The notes under the pieces: model-generated | What the model was told of the DNA's origin: nothing | The model's database searches: none | The model's input: only the letters and a program-made list of their open reading frames with translations | Made by a program: the position numbers and the translations under genes | Origin: an uncultured Polaribacter sp. | GTDB lineage: Bacteria > Bacteroidota > Bacteroidia > Flavobacteriales > Flavobacteriaceae | Assembly (NCBI RefSeq): GCF_947495205.1 | Contig: NZ_CANLXV010000001.1 | Location: 310,001-374,000 of the forward strand | DNA length: 64,000 nt | Direction: 5' to 3' | Part shown: positions 25,533 to 34,108 of the stretch, in pieces | Layout: each line of letters begins with the position of its first letter | How positions within the stretch are numbered: the stretch's first letter is position 1

Positions 25533-26999
25533 ATGATTTCACATTTTTTAAATCTAGAATGGAAACAATATTTTAGATCTGCACATTGGCAAAAAAGTAT
25601 TGGAATAAAAATAGTAATGGTGCTTTTTGCCCTTTATTTTATTGTTTGCTTTGTGGCTATTGGTGCCTTTGGGTATTACATTTTAAAGAAAAAAATGCCA
25701 GAAACAGATCCTTTAGTTCTGGTAAATTCTTTTATATTATATGCTTTTTTGGGCGATTTAATTTTTAGATATCTCATGCAAAAATTGCCAGTGATGAATA
25801 TTAAGCCTTTGCTAATTTTACCCATCAGAAAAAGTAAATTGGTGCATTATGTGTTGGCAAAATCGTCTGTTTCTTTCTTTAATATTTTAGGGTTGTTTTT
25901 TTACATTCCTTTTACGGTGGTTTTAATTAAAGAAGGTTACAATACTGTTGGCGTTTTGGGTTGGTTGTTTGCTATTATTTTATTAATTCAGTCTGTAAAT
26001 TTTTTAAATTTTTTAATCAATAAAAACAACATTGCTTTAGGGGTTTTAGTTGCAACTTTATTAAGCTTAATTGGTTTGCAAAAGTTTAATATTTATAATG
26101 TTACAGCTTTTGGCGGTAAAATTTTTGATGCCATTTATGCCAATCCTGTTTATGCATTATTAGGCATAATTTTAGTAGCCGTATTGTATCAATTAAATTA
26201 CAAACAATTAAGAAGTTTGGTGTATTTAGATGAAGCTGTTTCAGAAAAAGTAGTAGAAGCAAATGCTGCAGATTTATCTTTTGCAGATAAGTTAGGTGAT
26301 GTTGCGCCTTTTATAAAAAACGATATTCGTTTAATTTGGCGAAACAAAAGAACAAAAACGGTATTTTTAATGTCGTTTCTATTTTTATTCTATGGTTTAA
26401 TCTTTTTTACACAACAAACTTACAGAGAAATGCCAGCAATGTTAATGTTTGCTTCGTTGTTTGTAACGGGTGGTTTTGCATTAAATTACGGGCAGTTTAT
26501 TCCTGCTTGGGACAGTGCACATTATAAAATGCTAATGAGTCAGAGTTTTAAATATCGTAAATTTTTAGACTCTAAATGGATTTTAATGGTAGTTGTAACT
26601 GCTGCCATGTACATGTTAAGTATTCCCTATTTATATTTTGGTGTAGATATATTTTTAATGATTACTGCAGGCGCAATTTTTAATATTGGTTTCAACTCTT
26701 TATTTTTATTATTTTCAGGTTCCTTCAACAGAAAAAAAATAGATTTAAACAAAAGCGGTTTTGGCAACACACAAGGCACAAGTGCAACGCAGTTTATTAT
26801 TATAATTCCGTTAATGCTGTTTCCAATGTTGGTTTTTTGGTTAACAGACAAGTTTTTGGGCGGTTATTGGGGTTTTATTGTGGTAGCTGCTATAGGTGTT
26901 CTTAGTTTGCTTTGTAAAAAGTATGTCATGAATTTTATAGAGCAAAAGTACATAGAAAACAAATATGTAATGATTAACGCTTTTGGGAAAGAAGCATAA
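25533..26999 (+). CDS. DUF5687-family ABC exporter permease
   Basis: 488 residues with about 11-12 membrane helices. The opening (MISHFLNLEWKQYFRSAHW) is typical of DUF5687, a Bacteroidota family always found beside an ABC ATPase and regarded as its membrane subunit. A soluble stretch at about 235-270 (SEKVVEANAADLSFADKLGDV) separates two membrane halves. The ATPase follows 22 bases downstream. The exported substrate is unknown; lipid, peptide or antibiotic export are typical for PadR-controlled two-component exporters. Confidence 0.85.
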   Translation: MISHFLNLEWKQYFRSAHWQKSIGIKIVMVLFALYFIVCFVAIGAFGYYILKKKMPETDPLVLVNSFILYAFLGDLIFRYLMQKLPVMNIKPLLILPIRKSKLVHYVLAKSSVSFFNILGLFFYIPFTVVLIKEGYNTVGVLGWLFAIILLIQSVNFLNFLINKNNIALGVLVATLLSLIGLQKFNIYNVTAFGGKIFDAIYANPVYALLGIILVAVLYQLNYKQLRSLVYLDEAVSEKVVEANAADLSFADKLGDVAPFIKNDIRLIWRNKRTKTVFLMSFLFLFYGLIFFTQQTYREMPAMLMFASLFVTGGFALNYGQFIPAWDSAHYKMLMSQSFKYRKFLDSKWILMVVVTAAMYMLSIPYLYFGVDIFLMITAGAIFNIGFNSLFLLFSGSFNRKKIDLNKSGFGNTQGTSATQFIIIIPLMLFPMLVFWLTDKFLGGYWGFIVVAAIGVLSLLCKKYVMNFIEQKYIENKYVMINAFGKEA

Positions 27000-27021
27000 C
27001 GCATCAACTAAAAAATAAATT

Positions 27022-27717
27022 ATGATTACTGTAGAAAATATATCAAAAAAATACGGAAAAGCAGAGGTTTTAAATGTAGCATCTGTAACCATACCAACAG
27101 GACAAAGTTTTGGTTTGGTTGGCAATAATGGTGCAGGAAAAACCACTCTATTTAATATACTTTTAGATTTAATTAGGCCTACAACAGGTAAAATAACCAA
27201 TAACAAAATTGTAGTAAATGAAAGTGAAGATTGGAAAAATTTTACTGGTTCTTTTATAGATGAATCTTTTTTGATTAGTTATTTAACGCCAGAAGAATAT
27301 TTTGATTTTGTGGGCGATTTACGTGGAATGAGTAAAGTTGCTGTAAAAAAATTTATTGCACAATTTGATGAGTTTTTTAACGATGAAATTGTTGGAAAAA
27401 AGAAATATTTGAGAGATTTAAGCAAAGGAAATCAGAAAAAAGCAGGCATTGTTGCTGCAATGATGGGAAATCCTGAAGTGGTTATTTTAGATGAACCTTT
27501 TGCAAATTTAGACCCAACAACCCAAATTCGTTTAAAACAAATTATAAAAACTCTTACAGAAAACAGAGCAGTTACCGTTTTAATTTCTAGTCATGATTTA
27601 ACACACGTAACCGAAGTTTGCGAACGAATTGTAGTTTTAGATAAAGGTGCTGTGGTAAAAGACATAGAAACATCACCAGAAACTTTAAAAGAATTAGAAA
27701 GTTATTTTGCTTTGTAA
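27022..27717 (+). CDS. ABC transporter ATP-binding protein (partner of DUF5687)
   Basis: 231 residues. Walker A is GNNGAGKT (about 34-41), the signature is LSKGNQKKAGI (a variant of LSGGQ), Walker B is VVILDEPFANLD and the H loop is SSHDLTH. The short form and variant signature match the ATPases of CcmA/YtrB-type exporters. It is the last gene of the padR operon and directly follows its permease. Confidence 0.92.
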   Translation: MITVENISKKYGKAEVLNVASVTIPTGQSFGLVGNNGAGKTTLFNILLDLIRPTTGKITNNKIVVNESEDWKNFTGSFIDESFLISYLTPEEYFDFVGDLRGMSKVAVKKFIAQFDEFFNDEIVGKKKYLRDLSKGNQKKAGIVAAMMGNPEVVILDEPFANLDPTTQIRLKQIIKTLTENRAVTVLISSHDLTHVTEVCERIVVLDKGAVVKDIETSPETLKELESYFAL

Positions 27718-28193
27718 AAATTAGGTTTATTTTTTTGGTTGATGAGATTGTATCTTTTTATTATTGAGATTTCTCTACAAGGTTGAAATTACTGGACATT
27801 TTTCATTTTTAGTGAAACGCAGTGGAATCGAAAAATCGATACAATTCCTTTTAATCCAAAAACCTTTCTACAAGTTTTAAGTTTCAGAAGAAACGTTTTT
27901 CTAAACCTCTGTAAAGTCTGTCAGTTCTAGTGATTTCGATTTTTGGGCAGAATTGTATCGAGAACTTATTTTTCATCAATATAAAAAAGGAATTATACGT
28001 TATTTCTTTAAATGAAAAAGGTTTTTAAGGCTATTTACATTACAATAAACATCTTTTTTAGCACAAAATTACAACTAGAAAATTCACAATTTTTCACTTC
28101 AATTTAAAGTATTCTTATTTTATTCCTATTTTTACATCTTAGTTTATACTATTTTCAACAATAAATAGGTAAACTTAAGCGTTTTTTCAATTT
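27718..28193. repeat. Gap with an interspersed inverted repeat
   Basis: No gene is visible in these 476 bases. CGATACAATTC (27837-27847) and GAATTGTATCG (27950-27960) form an 11-bp inverted repeat 102 bases apart, flanked by AGTGAAACGCAGTGGAATCG and CAGTTCTAGTGATTTCG. This looks like another dispersed flavobacterial repeat. The last 170 bases are AT-rich and should contain the promoter of porW; TATTTTTAC near 28129 is a possible -7 element. Confidence 0.5.
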
Positions 28194-30416
28194 ATGAAAC
28201 ACATTAAAAAAATACTTCTTTTTGCACTGCTTTTTGGAGCAATCTATGCTTGTAGTACCAAAAAAGATACAGTTACTAGCAGAAATTATCATGCTATGAC
28301 AAGTCATTTTAACATTTTGTTTAATGGTGAAGTTGCTTTTGAAGCCGGTTTACAAGGCATTAGAGATAGCTATAAAGATGATTGGTTTAAGCAATTGGTT
28401 ATAGAGCCTATAGCGTTTGATGATCGTAAAATTGTGTTATCTAAAGGTAATGGTGGTGGTCTTGGAGCAGGTTTTGGCAAACCAGCAAACCAAGAAGAAA
28501 CCCAAAAAGCAAGCACACCTTTTGATAAAGCCGAAGAAAAAGCTGTAAAAGCTATACAAAAACACGGCATGAATATAGACGGTTTAGAAAGAAATAGCCA
28601 AATAGATAATGCGTATTTATTATTGGGTAAAGCCAGATATTATTCGCAACGTTTTGTACCTGCAATAGAAGCTTTTAATTATGTAATTGCCAATTACCCA
28701 GATGCAGATTTAATTGCAGAAACCAAAATTTGGCGTGCAAAAGCAAATATTAGGTTAAGTAATGAAGAGTTTGCTATAGAAACCATGAATTTGTTATTAA
28801 AAGTAACAGATACTTTAGAAAGTGCTTTTCCTGATATTATTCAAGAAAAAGGCCATACAACTTTAGCAATGGCTTACATGCAAAGTGATAGTTTACAGAA
28901 AGTAAAAAAACATTTAAAATTAGCTACAAGAACGCAAAAAAATAAATCGCAAGCTGCAAGAAATATGTTTGTTTTGGGGCAAATTTATGCTAAAGAAAAT
29001 AAAAAAGATTCTGCGGCAATGGTGTTTCAAAGACTTAGTAATTTTAAAAAAGCGCCTTACAAATATAAAATTCATGCTACTATAGAATTGGCAAAAAATT
29101 CTCCTAATGATTCTGTTTCTGCAATTGTTTTAAAACGCTTAAGAAAATTAATTAAGCAAAGAGAAAACAGGCCTTATTTAGATGAATTGTATTACCAAGT
29201 TGGTGCAATTCATCAAAATTACGACAGTATAAAACTTGCAAAACAATTTTATAACAATTCTTTAAGAGCGCAAAATGGCACAGATAAACAAAAAAGCTAC
29301 ACCTATGAAAAACTAGGTAATTTATATTTTAAAGAAGCGGCTTACCAATTGGCTAGCAGTTATTATGATAGTGTATTGGCATTTTCTGCAGACACTTTAG
29401 ATTTGCGCGTTAGACGTGTAAAAAGAAAGTTTAAAAACTTAGCTTCTTTAATTAAGTTTGAAGATGTAGTGGCAACTAATGATAGTATTTTAAAAATAGC
29501 AGCATTACCTAAAGAAGCACAAGAAACGTTTTTTCAAGAGTATATAAACAAAATAAAAAAGGCAGATGAAGAAGCTGCGCAGTTAAAATTAAATCAATTG
29601 GCTTTTGGTGGCGCTACAAATTCTTTACAATCTGCAAGTAGAGGCAAATGGTATTTTTACAACAACCAAACCTTAAGTTTTGGTAAAACAGAATTTCAAA
29701 GAGTTTGGGGTAAACGTAAATTAGAAGACAATTGGCGTTGGTCTTCTAGTGCAACAATTGGTATTGCAACACAAGACTCTGTAGCAGTTGCCACAAAAGA
29801 CGTTAGGTATGATTTGGAAACTTATTTGGCTAAAATACCTACAGCAAAAGAAACTTTAGACACCTTAAAAATTAATAGAAATAAGGCACTATATGAGTTG
29901 GGTTTAATTTATAAAGAACAATTTAAAAACCCAGATTTAGCAATTAAAAGATTTAAAAGAGTACAAGGTTTAAATCCGCATAAAGACCTTGTTTTACCTA
30001 TAAACTGGCATTTATATCAAATTTACACAAATTTAAAATCTGCAGAAGCGTTACCTTATAAAAACAAAATATTAACAGATTATCCAGAAACTATTTTTGC
30101 GAAGATTATAAAAAACCCAAATAAAAAAATAGAAGAAGATAAAGATGTGAGTGCATTAGAAAAGCAATACAAAGAATTATACTATTTATACAAAAAAGGA
30201 AAATTTAAACAAGTTTTATTTGAAACAAATGATTTGTTAGAAAATTTAGGAGAATCAAAATTAAAAGCAAAATTTGAGTTACTTAAAGCCTACGCTATTG
30301 GTAAATATTTAGACTCTAAAACCTACAAAGAGGCGTTAGAATTTGTTGCCGTAAACTATGGAAATACAGAAGAAGGGAGAAAAGCAAAAGAAATTATAAC
30401 CCAATTAAACAAATAG
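28194..30416 (+). CDS. porW: Type IX secretion system lipoprotein PorW/SprE
   Basis: 740 residues. A lipoprotein signal ends at Cys20 (IYAC), then the conserved family opening RNYHAMTSHFNILFNG and a long TPR array to about residue 470. It is followed by the diagnostic GKWYFYNNQTLSFGKTEF, WGKR and DNWRWS region and more TPRs at the C-terminus. PorW/SprE is an outer-membrane-associated periplasmic component needed for type IX secretion and gliding in Bacteroidota. It is somewhat shorter than the ~870-residue F. johnsoniae protein. Its stop is one base before the bactofilin start, so it appears to head the operon that continues toward the ATP synthase. Confidence 0.88.
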   Translation: MKHIKKILLFALLFGAIYACSTKKDTVTSRNYHAMTSHFNILFNGEVAFEAGLQGIRDSYKDDWFKQLVIEPIAFDDRKIVLSKGNGGGLGAGFGKPANQEETQKASTPFDKAEEKAVKAIQKHGMNIDGLERNSQIDNAYLLLGKARYYSQRFVPAIEAFNYVIANYPDADLIAETKIWRAKANIRLSNEEFAIETMNLLLKVTDTLESAFPDIIQEKGHTTLAMAYMQSDSLQKVKKHLKLATRTQKNKSQAARNMFVLGQIYAKENKKDSAAMVFQRLSNFKKAPYKYKIHATIELAKNSPNDSVSAIVLKRLRKLIKQRENRPYLDELYYQVGAIHQNYDSIKLAKQFYNNSLRAQNGTDKQKSYTYEKLGNLYFKEAAYQLASSYYDSVLAFSADTLDLRVRRVKRKFKNLASLIKFEDVVATNDSILKIAALPKEAQETFFQEYINKIKKADEEAAQLKLNQLAFGGATNSLQSASRGKWYFYNNQTLSFGKTEFQRVWGKRKLEDNWRWSSSATIGIATQDSVAVATKDVRYDLETYLAKIPTAKETLDTLKINRNKALYELGLIYKEQFKNPDLAIKRFKRVQGLNPHKDLVLPINWHLYQIYTNLKSAEALPYKNKILTDYPETIFAKIIKNPNKKIEEDKDVSALEKQYKELYYLYKKGKFKQVLFETNDLLENLGESKLKAKFELLKAYAIGKYLDSKTYKEALEFVAVNYGNTEEGRKAKEIITQLNK

Positions 30417-30417
30417 C

Positions 30418-30837
30418 ATGTTTGGTACTAAAGACAAAAAACAAGAGAAATCTAAAAATAGAGTTATGGAAAGAAACGTAATTGCAAAAAAATCTACTTT
30501 TACAGGAGATGTAAGTTCTGAAGGAGATTTTAGAATAGATGGTGTTTTAGAAGGTACTTTAAAAACAAAAGGTAGAGTTATAATTGGTGCAGAAGGCATT
30601 ATTAAAGGTAATGTAGAAGCAGAAAATGCAGATATTGAAGGCAAGTTTTCAGGGCAATTACTTGTAAGCAATATGTTAACCATAAAAAATACAGCACATA
30701 TTTCTGGAGATGTTGTAATTGGTAAATTATCTATAGAACCTGGAGCAACTTTTAATGCAACATGTGCTATGAAAGGCGCTTTAAAAGAGTTGAATGCTAC
30801 AAATGAAACAAAAAAACGAAAAGACAAAACCGCTTAA
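30418..30837 (+). CDS. Bactofilin (polymer-forming cytoskeletal protein)
   Basis: 139 residues. A short charged N-terminus leads into a right-handed beta-helix built from repeated G-x-I/V strands (GDVSSEGDFRIDGVLEGTLK, then VIIGAEGIIKGNVEAENADI). Bactofilins polymerise without nucleotide into filaments on the inner face of the membrane and scaffold cell-wall or secretion proteins. Start ATG lies one base after the porW stop, and the gene overlaps the next start, so porW, bactofilin and the ATP-synthase accessory genes are translationally linked. Confidence 0.92.
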   Translation: MFGTKDKKQEKSKNRVMERNVIAKKSTFTGDVSSEGDFRIDGVLEGTLKTKGRVIIGAEGIIKGNVEAENADIEGKFSGQLLVSNMLTIKNTAHISGDVVIGKLSIEPGATFNATCAMKGALKELNATNETKKRKDKTA

Positions 30838-31021
30838 TAAAGCTATTGCACTTTCTGGCGCAGGCTTGCAAATGGGGTTAACTATTTACGCAGGTTTTTA
30901 CATAGGAAACTGGTTAGATGCAAAGTTTACAACTAAATTTTTAACAGTAACTTTTACTTTAATAGCTGTTGTATTGTCTACTTATTTACTAATAAAACAA
31001 GCCAATAGAATTAATGATTAA
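30803..31021 (+). CDS. AtpZ/AtpI-family ATP synthase accessory protein
   Basis: 72 residues from the ATG at 30803 (an in-frame ATG at 30794 would add three). Two membrane helices separated by a short loop with the family-type GFYIGNWLDAKF turn. AtpZ/AtpI proteins assist ATP synthase assembly or magnesium supply. The start lies inside the end of the bactofilin gene (35-base overlap) and the end overlaps the DUF6168 gene by 8 bases. Confidence 0.82.
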   Translation: MKQKNEKTKPLNKAIALSGAGLQMGLTIYAGFYIGNWLDAKFTTKFLTVTFTLIAVVLSTYLLIKQANRIND

Positions 31022-31409
31022 AAAGATATTTGTTATTGTTTCTGTTTTTTTAGTTTTAGGCTTTTTAGGCTATCAAGTACATTCTTATATTTTTACTCAA
31101 ATACATAAAGAACCAGCTTTTTCACTTTTAAAATTATATAAATTTAATACAGGTTTTTCGCTCTTAGTTTGTATAAACATAGTGTTGCTTAGTAATGTTA
31201 ATAAAATTGCAGAACAACTGGGTTTTATTTATTTGGGAGCTTTATTGCTTAAAATCTTATTATTTGTAGCAACCTTTTATGTATCAATAATTAAGAAAGA
31301 TATTTTACAGACGGTAGATAAAATTTCTATGTTAATTACCGTCTTTGTTTTTTTATCAACAGAATTGTTTTTTGTGATAAAATTGATAAATCAAAAACAA
31401 TCTATTTAA
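31014..31409 (+). CDS. DUF6168 membrane protein upstream of atpB
   Basis: 131 residues with four membrane helices (about 5-25, 45-63, 71-92, 103-124). DUF6168 is a flavobacterial family whose genes sit immediately before atpB, at the place occupied by atpI in other bacteria, so an assembly role is a natural inference; I know of no experiment. It starts within the last codons of the AtpZ-like gene. Confidence 0.72.
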   Translation: MIKKIFVIVSVFLVLGFLGYQVHSYIFTQIHKEPAFSLLKLYKFNTGFSLLVCINIVLLSNVNKIAEQLGFIYLGALLLKILLFVATFYVSIIKKDILQTVDKISMLITVFVFLSTELFFVIKLINQKQSI

Positions 31410-31423
31410 TTTTGAAAAAATCG

Positions 31424-31453
31424 TTTGTACTTTTGAATTATTCCGTACCTTTG
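31424..31453 (+). promoter_or_regulatory. Consensus promoter of the atpB operon
   Basis: TTTG at 31424-31427 (-33) and TACCTTTG at 31446-31453 (-7) match the Bacteroidota consensus with an 18-base spacer. Transcription should begin near 31458, giving a leader of about 24 nt before atpB. It would let atpBEFHAG be expressed apart from porW and bactofilin. Confidence 0.7.
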
Positions 31454-31481
31454 CGCCGAATTTAGAAAGCGTACTTTTATA

Positions 31482-32615
31482 ATGAATATTGCACAAAAAA
31501 CAACCAAATTTCTTACAATCGCAGTAATAGCGTTGTTTACAACTGTTAATTTTGCCTTAAATTCTAATGAAAACAATCAAGGTAAAGAAGATGGCGGCCA
31601 AGTAAACACAAAGACAGAAATTAGTGCTTACATAAAGCATCACCTTGCAGATTCGCATGACTTTTCTTTGTTTTCTTACACTTCTAGTGAAGGAGAAAGA
31701 AAACATTTTGGTTTTCCATTACCTGTAATTGTTTGGACAAGTAAAGGTTTGGTAACTTTTATGTCTTCAGCTTTTCATCATAATGATGATGGTCATGTAA
31801 TTGTAGAAAAAGGAGGATTAAAATTTGCTAAAATTCATTCTAAAATTTACGAGTTAGACGGTAATGCTACAAACGTAGCTTTTGATGAAACACACCATGC
31901 AACCAATGCACACAAAGTATTAGATTTTTCTATAACAAAAAGTGTAGTAGGTATTTTATTTGCAGGATTGTTAATCTTTTTAGGTTTTTCTAAATTAGCA
32001 AGACAATATAAAGCTAGAAGTATACCAAAAGGCTTAGGTCGTTTGTTAGAGCCTTTGGTAATTTATGTTAGAGATGAAATTGCAAGGCCAAATATTGGAG
32101 AAAAAAAATATAAAAAGTTTATGAGCTTTTTGTTAACAGTGTTTTTCTTTATTTGGATATTAAATTTGTTAGGATTAACCCCGTTAGGATTTAATGTTAC
32201 TGGGCAAATAGCTGTAACGGCTTGTTTAGCTATTATTACAATGGTAATATATATAACAAATGGTAGTAAAGATTTTTGGGCACATACATTATGGATGCCA
32301 GGTGTACCTGTAATATTAAGACCAATTTTAGCAGTTATAGAATTAGTTGGTTTTATAGTTATTAAACCATTTTCATTGCTAGTACGTTTATTTGCTAACA
32401 TTACAGCAGGTCACTTTGTAGTAATGAGTTTAATTGCGCTAATGGTAACTATGAAAGAGGCCTTTGGTCCTGTTGCCTCTACAGGTATGTCTTTAGTATT
32501 GTCTCTGTTTATTTCAGTAATAGAAATTTTAGTAGCATTTTTACAAGCGTTTATTTTTACGATGTTATCATCGTTATTTATAGGAATGGCTGTTGAAGAG
32601 CATGAGCATCATTAA
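31482..32615 (+). CDS. atpB: ATP synthase F0 subunit a
   Basis: 377 residues, over 100 more than E. coli subunit a (271). The addition is N-terminal: a signal-like segment (FLTIAVIALFTTVNFA) followed by a periplasmic, His- and Glu-rich domain to about residue 150, a feature usual in Bacteroidota. Membrane helices then carry the conserved proton-path region SLLVRLFANITAGH with its essential Arg, and the final helix LVAFLQAFIFTML. The His-rich end (EEHEHH) is cytoplasmic or exposed. It is the first structural gene of the operon. Confidence 0.97.
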   Translation: MNIAQKTTKFLTIAVIALFTTVNFALNSNENNQGKEDGGQVNTKTEISAYIKHHLADSHDFSLFSYTSSEGERKHFGFPLPVIVWTSKGLVTFMSSAFHHNDDGHVIVEKGGLKFAKIHSKIYELDGNATNVAFDETHHATNAHKVLDFSITKSVVGILFAGLLIFLGFSKLARQYKARSIPKGLGRLLEPLVIYVRDEIARPNIGEKKYKKFMSFLLTVFFFIWILNLLGLTPLGFNVTGQIAVTACLAIITMVIYITNGSKDFWAHTLWMPGVPVILRPILAVIELVGFIVIKPFSLLVRLFANITAGHFVVMSLIALMVTMKEAFGPVASTGMSLVLSLFISVIEILVAFLQAFIFTMLSSLFIGMAVEEHEHH

Positions 32616-32672
32616 AAAACTTGAATTAAATTTCAAGAGTAAAATTAGAATTTGTTTAATTAATATTTATAA

Positions 32673-32879
<207 letters not shown>

Positions 32880-32902
32880 TCCAAGAAATTAAATGGAAAA
32901 AT

Positions 32903-32931
32903 ACACTCTGTAACGGTTGGTTTCAGAGTGT
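32903..32931 (+). terminator. Hairpin between atpE and atpF
   Basis: ACACTCTG (32903-32910) pairs with CAGAGTGT (32924-32931), followed by GTTTTAAAA. It is too weakly T-tailed to be a full terminator but could reduce read-through or protect the upstream message, which would raise subunit c over the downstream subunits. Confidence 0.5.
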
Positions 32932-32975
32932 GTTTTAAAATTAAACAAACAAAAACAAAATAATTAGTTTATAGA

Positions 32976-33476
32976 ATGGAAACTTTATTAAACGATTTTT
33001 CTCCAGGGTTGTTTTTTATGCAGCTTATAATTTTGGTAATATTAATAGTATTACTAGGTAAATTTGCTTGGAAACCAATTTTAGCTTCACTAGAAGAAAG
33101 AGAAACAGGTATAGAAGATGCATTAAAATCTGCAGAAAATGCACGTAAAGAAATGCAAAACTTAACTGCAGATAATGAAAGGTTAGCAAAAGAGGCAAGA
33201 GCAGAACGTGAAGCAATGATGAAAGAAGCTAGAGAAATTAGAGATAACATGATTGCAGAAGCTAAAGAAGATGCAAAAGAAGTTACTGCTAATTTAATAG
33301 AAAAAGCTCAGGCATCTATTGCACAAGAAAAGCAAGCTGCTTTAGCAGAAATTAAAAAGAATGTTGCAGATTTATCTATTGGTATAGCAGAATCTGTAAT
33401 TAAAAAAGAGTTATCTAATAAGAAAGACCAGCTAGATTTAGTAGAAGGTATCTTAAAAGATGTTACTTTAAACTAA
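32976..33476 (+). CDS. atpF: ATP synthase F0 subunit b
   Basis: 166 residues. One N-terminal membrane helix (about 10-30, LFFMQLIILVILIVLLGKF) followed by KPILASLEERE, the conserved entry into the long charged helix that forms the peripheral stalk. The stalk helix is rich in Ala, Glu and Lys to the end, which should contact subunit delta. Only one b gene is present, so the stalk is a homodimer. Confidence 0.96.
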   Translation: METLLNDFSPGLFFMQLIILVILIVLLGKFAWKPILASLEERETGIEDALKSAENARKEMQNLTADNERLAKEARAEREAMMKEAREIRDNMIAEAKEDAKEVTANLIEKAQASIAQEKQAALAEIKKNVADLSIGIAESVIKKELSNKKDQLDLVEGILKDVTLN

Positions 33477-33483
33477 AGATATA

Positions 33484-34041
33484 ATGAAAGACGCAAGAGC
33501 AGCATTACGTTACGCCAAAGCAATTTTAAATCTTGCAACAGATTCTAATGCAGAGTCTGCTGTAAATGATGATATGTCTTTAATTAAAAATACCCTTGCA
33601 GAAACTAGTGAATTGGCTGTTTTATTAAAAAGCCCAATAGTAAAAGCATCAGATAAAATGAAGGTTTTAAAAGCCTTATTTGATGGGAAGGTAAATAACA
33701 TTACTTTAGGTTTATTTCATTTATTAGAAGATAATAAAAGAGTGGCAATGTTAGACAGTGTTGCAAAACAATACGCTGTTGTTTTTGACCATTTAAAACA
33801 TACACAAGTAGCAAAAGTTACTACAGCAGTGCCTTTAACGCCAGAAGTAGAAGCGCAGGTTTTAAATAAAATTGTAGCGTTAACAGGCGAAAAAGCAAAT
33901 TTAGAAAATGTTATAAATCCAGATATTTTAGGCGGATTTATTTTACGTGTTGGAGATGTGCAGTATGATGCGAGTATCTCTAATTATTTAAACGAATTGA
34001 AAAAGGAATTTGACAACAGTCATTTCATTCCAAAAATATAA
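33484..34041 (+). CDS. atpH: ATP synthase F1 subunit delta
   Basis: 185 residues. N-terminal helical bundle (ARAALRYAKAILNLA) and the C-terminal signature NVINPDILGGFILRVGD, which place it as delta, linking the b stalk to the top of the alpha-beta hexamer. It starts eight bases after atpF and is followed by a 67-base low-complexity spacer with a small palindrome before atpA. Confidence 0.96.
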   Translation: MKDARAALRYAKAILNLATDSNAESAVNDDMSLIKNTLAETSELAVLLKSPIVKASDKMKVLKALFDGKVNNITLGLFHLLEDNKRVAMLDSVAKQYAVVFDHLKHTQVAKVTTAVPLTPEVEAQVLNKIVALTGEKANLENVINPDILGGFILRVGDVQYDASISNYLNELKKEFDNSHFIPKI

Positions 34042-34108
34042 TAAAAGTAGCCTTTGGCCTTTAGCAATTTGCTATTTGCCAAAAGCCAAAAGCTAATAGT
34101 AAATAGAT

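Noticed and set aside
25586..25768. Additional plus-strand frame inside the DUF5687 permease
   Set aside because: Out-of-frame shadow of the permease.
30405..30827. Minus-strand 140-residue frame opposite bactofilin
   Set aside because: Lies entirely opposite the bactofilin gene, whose beta-helix repeat pattern is unmistakable; the antisense product has no family character.
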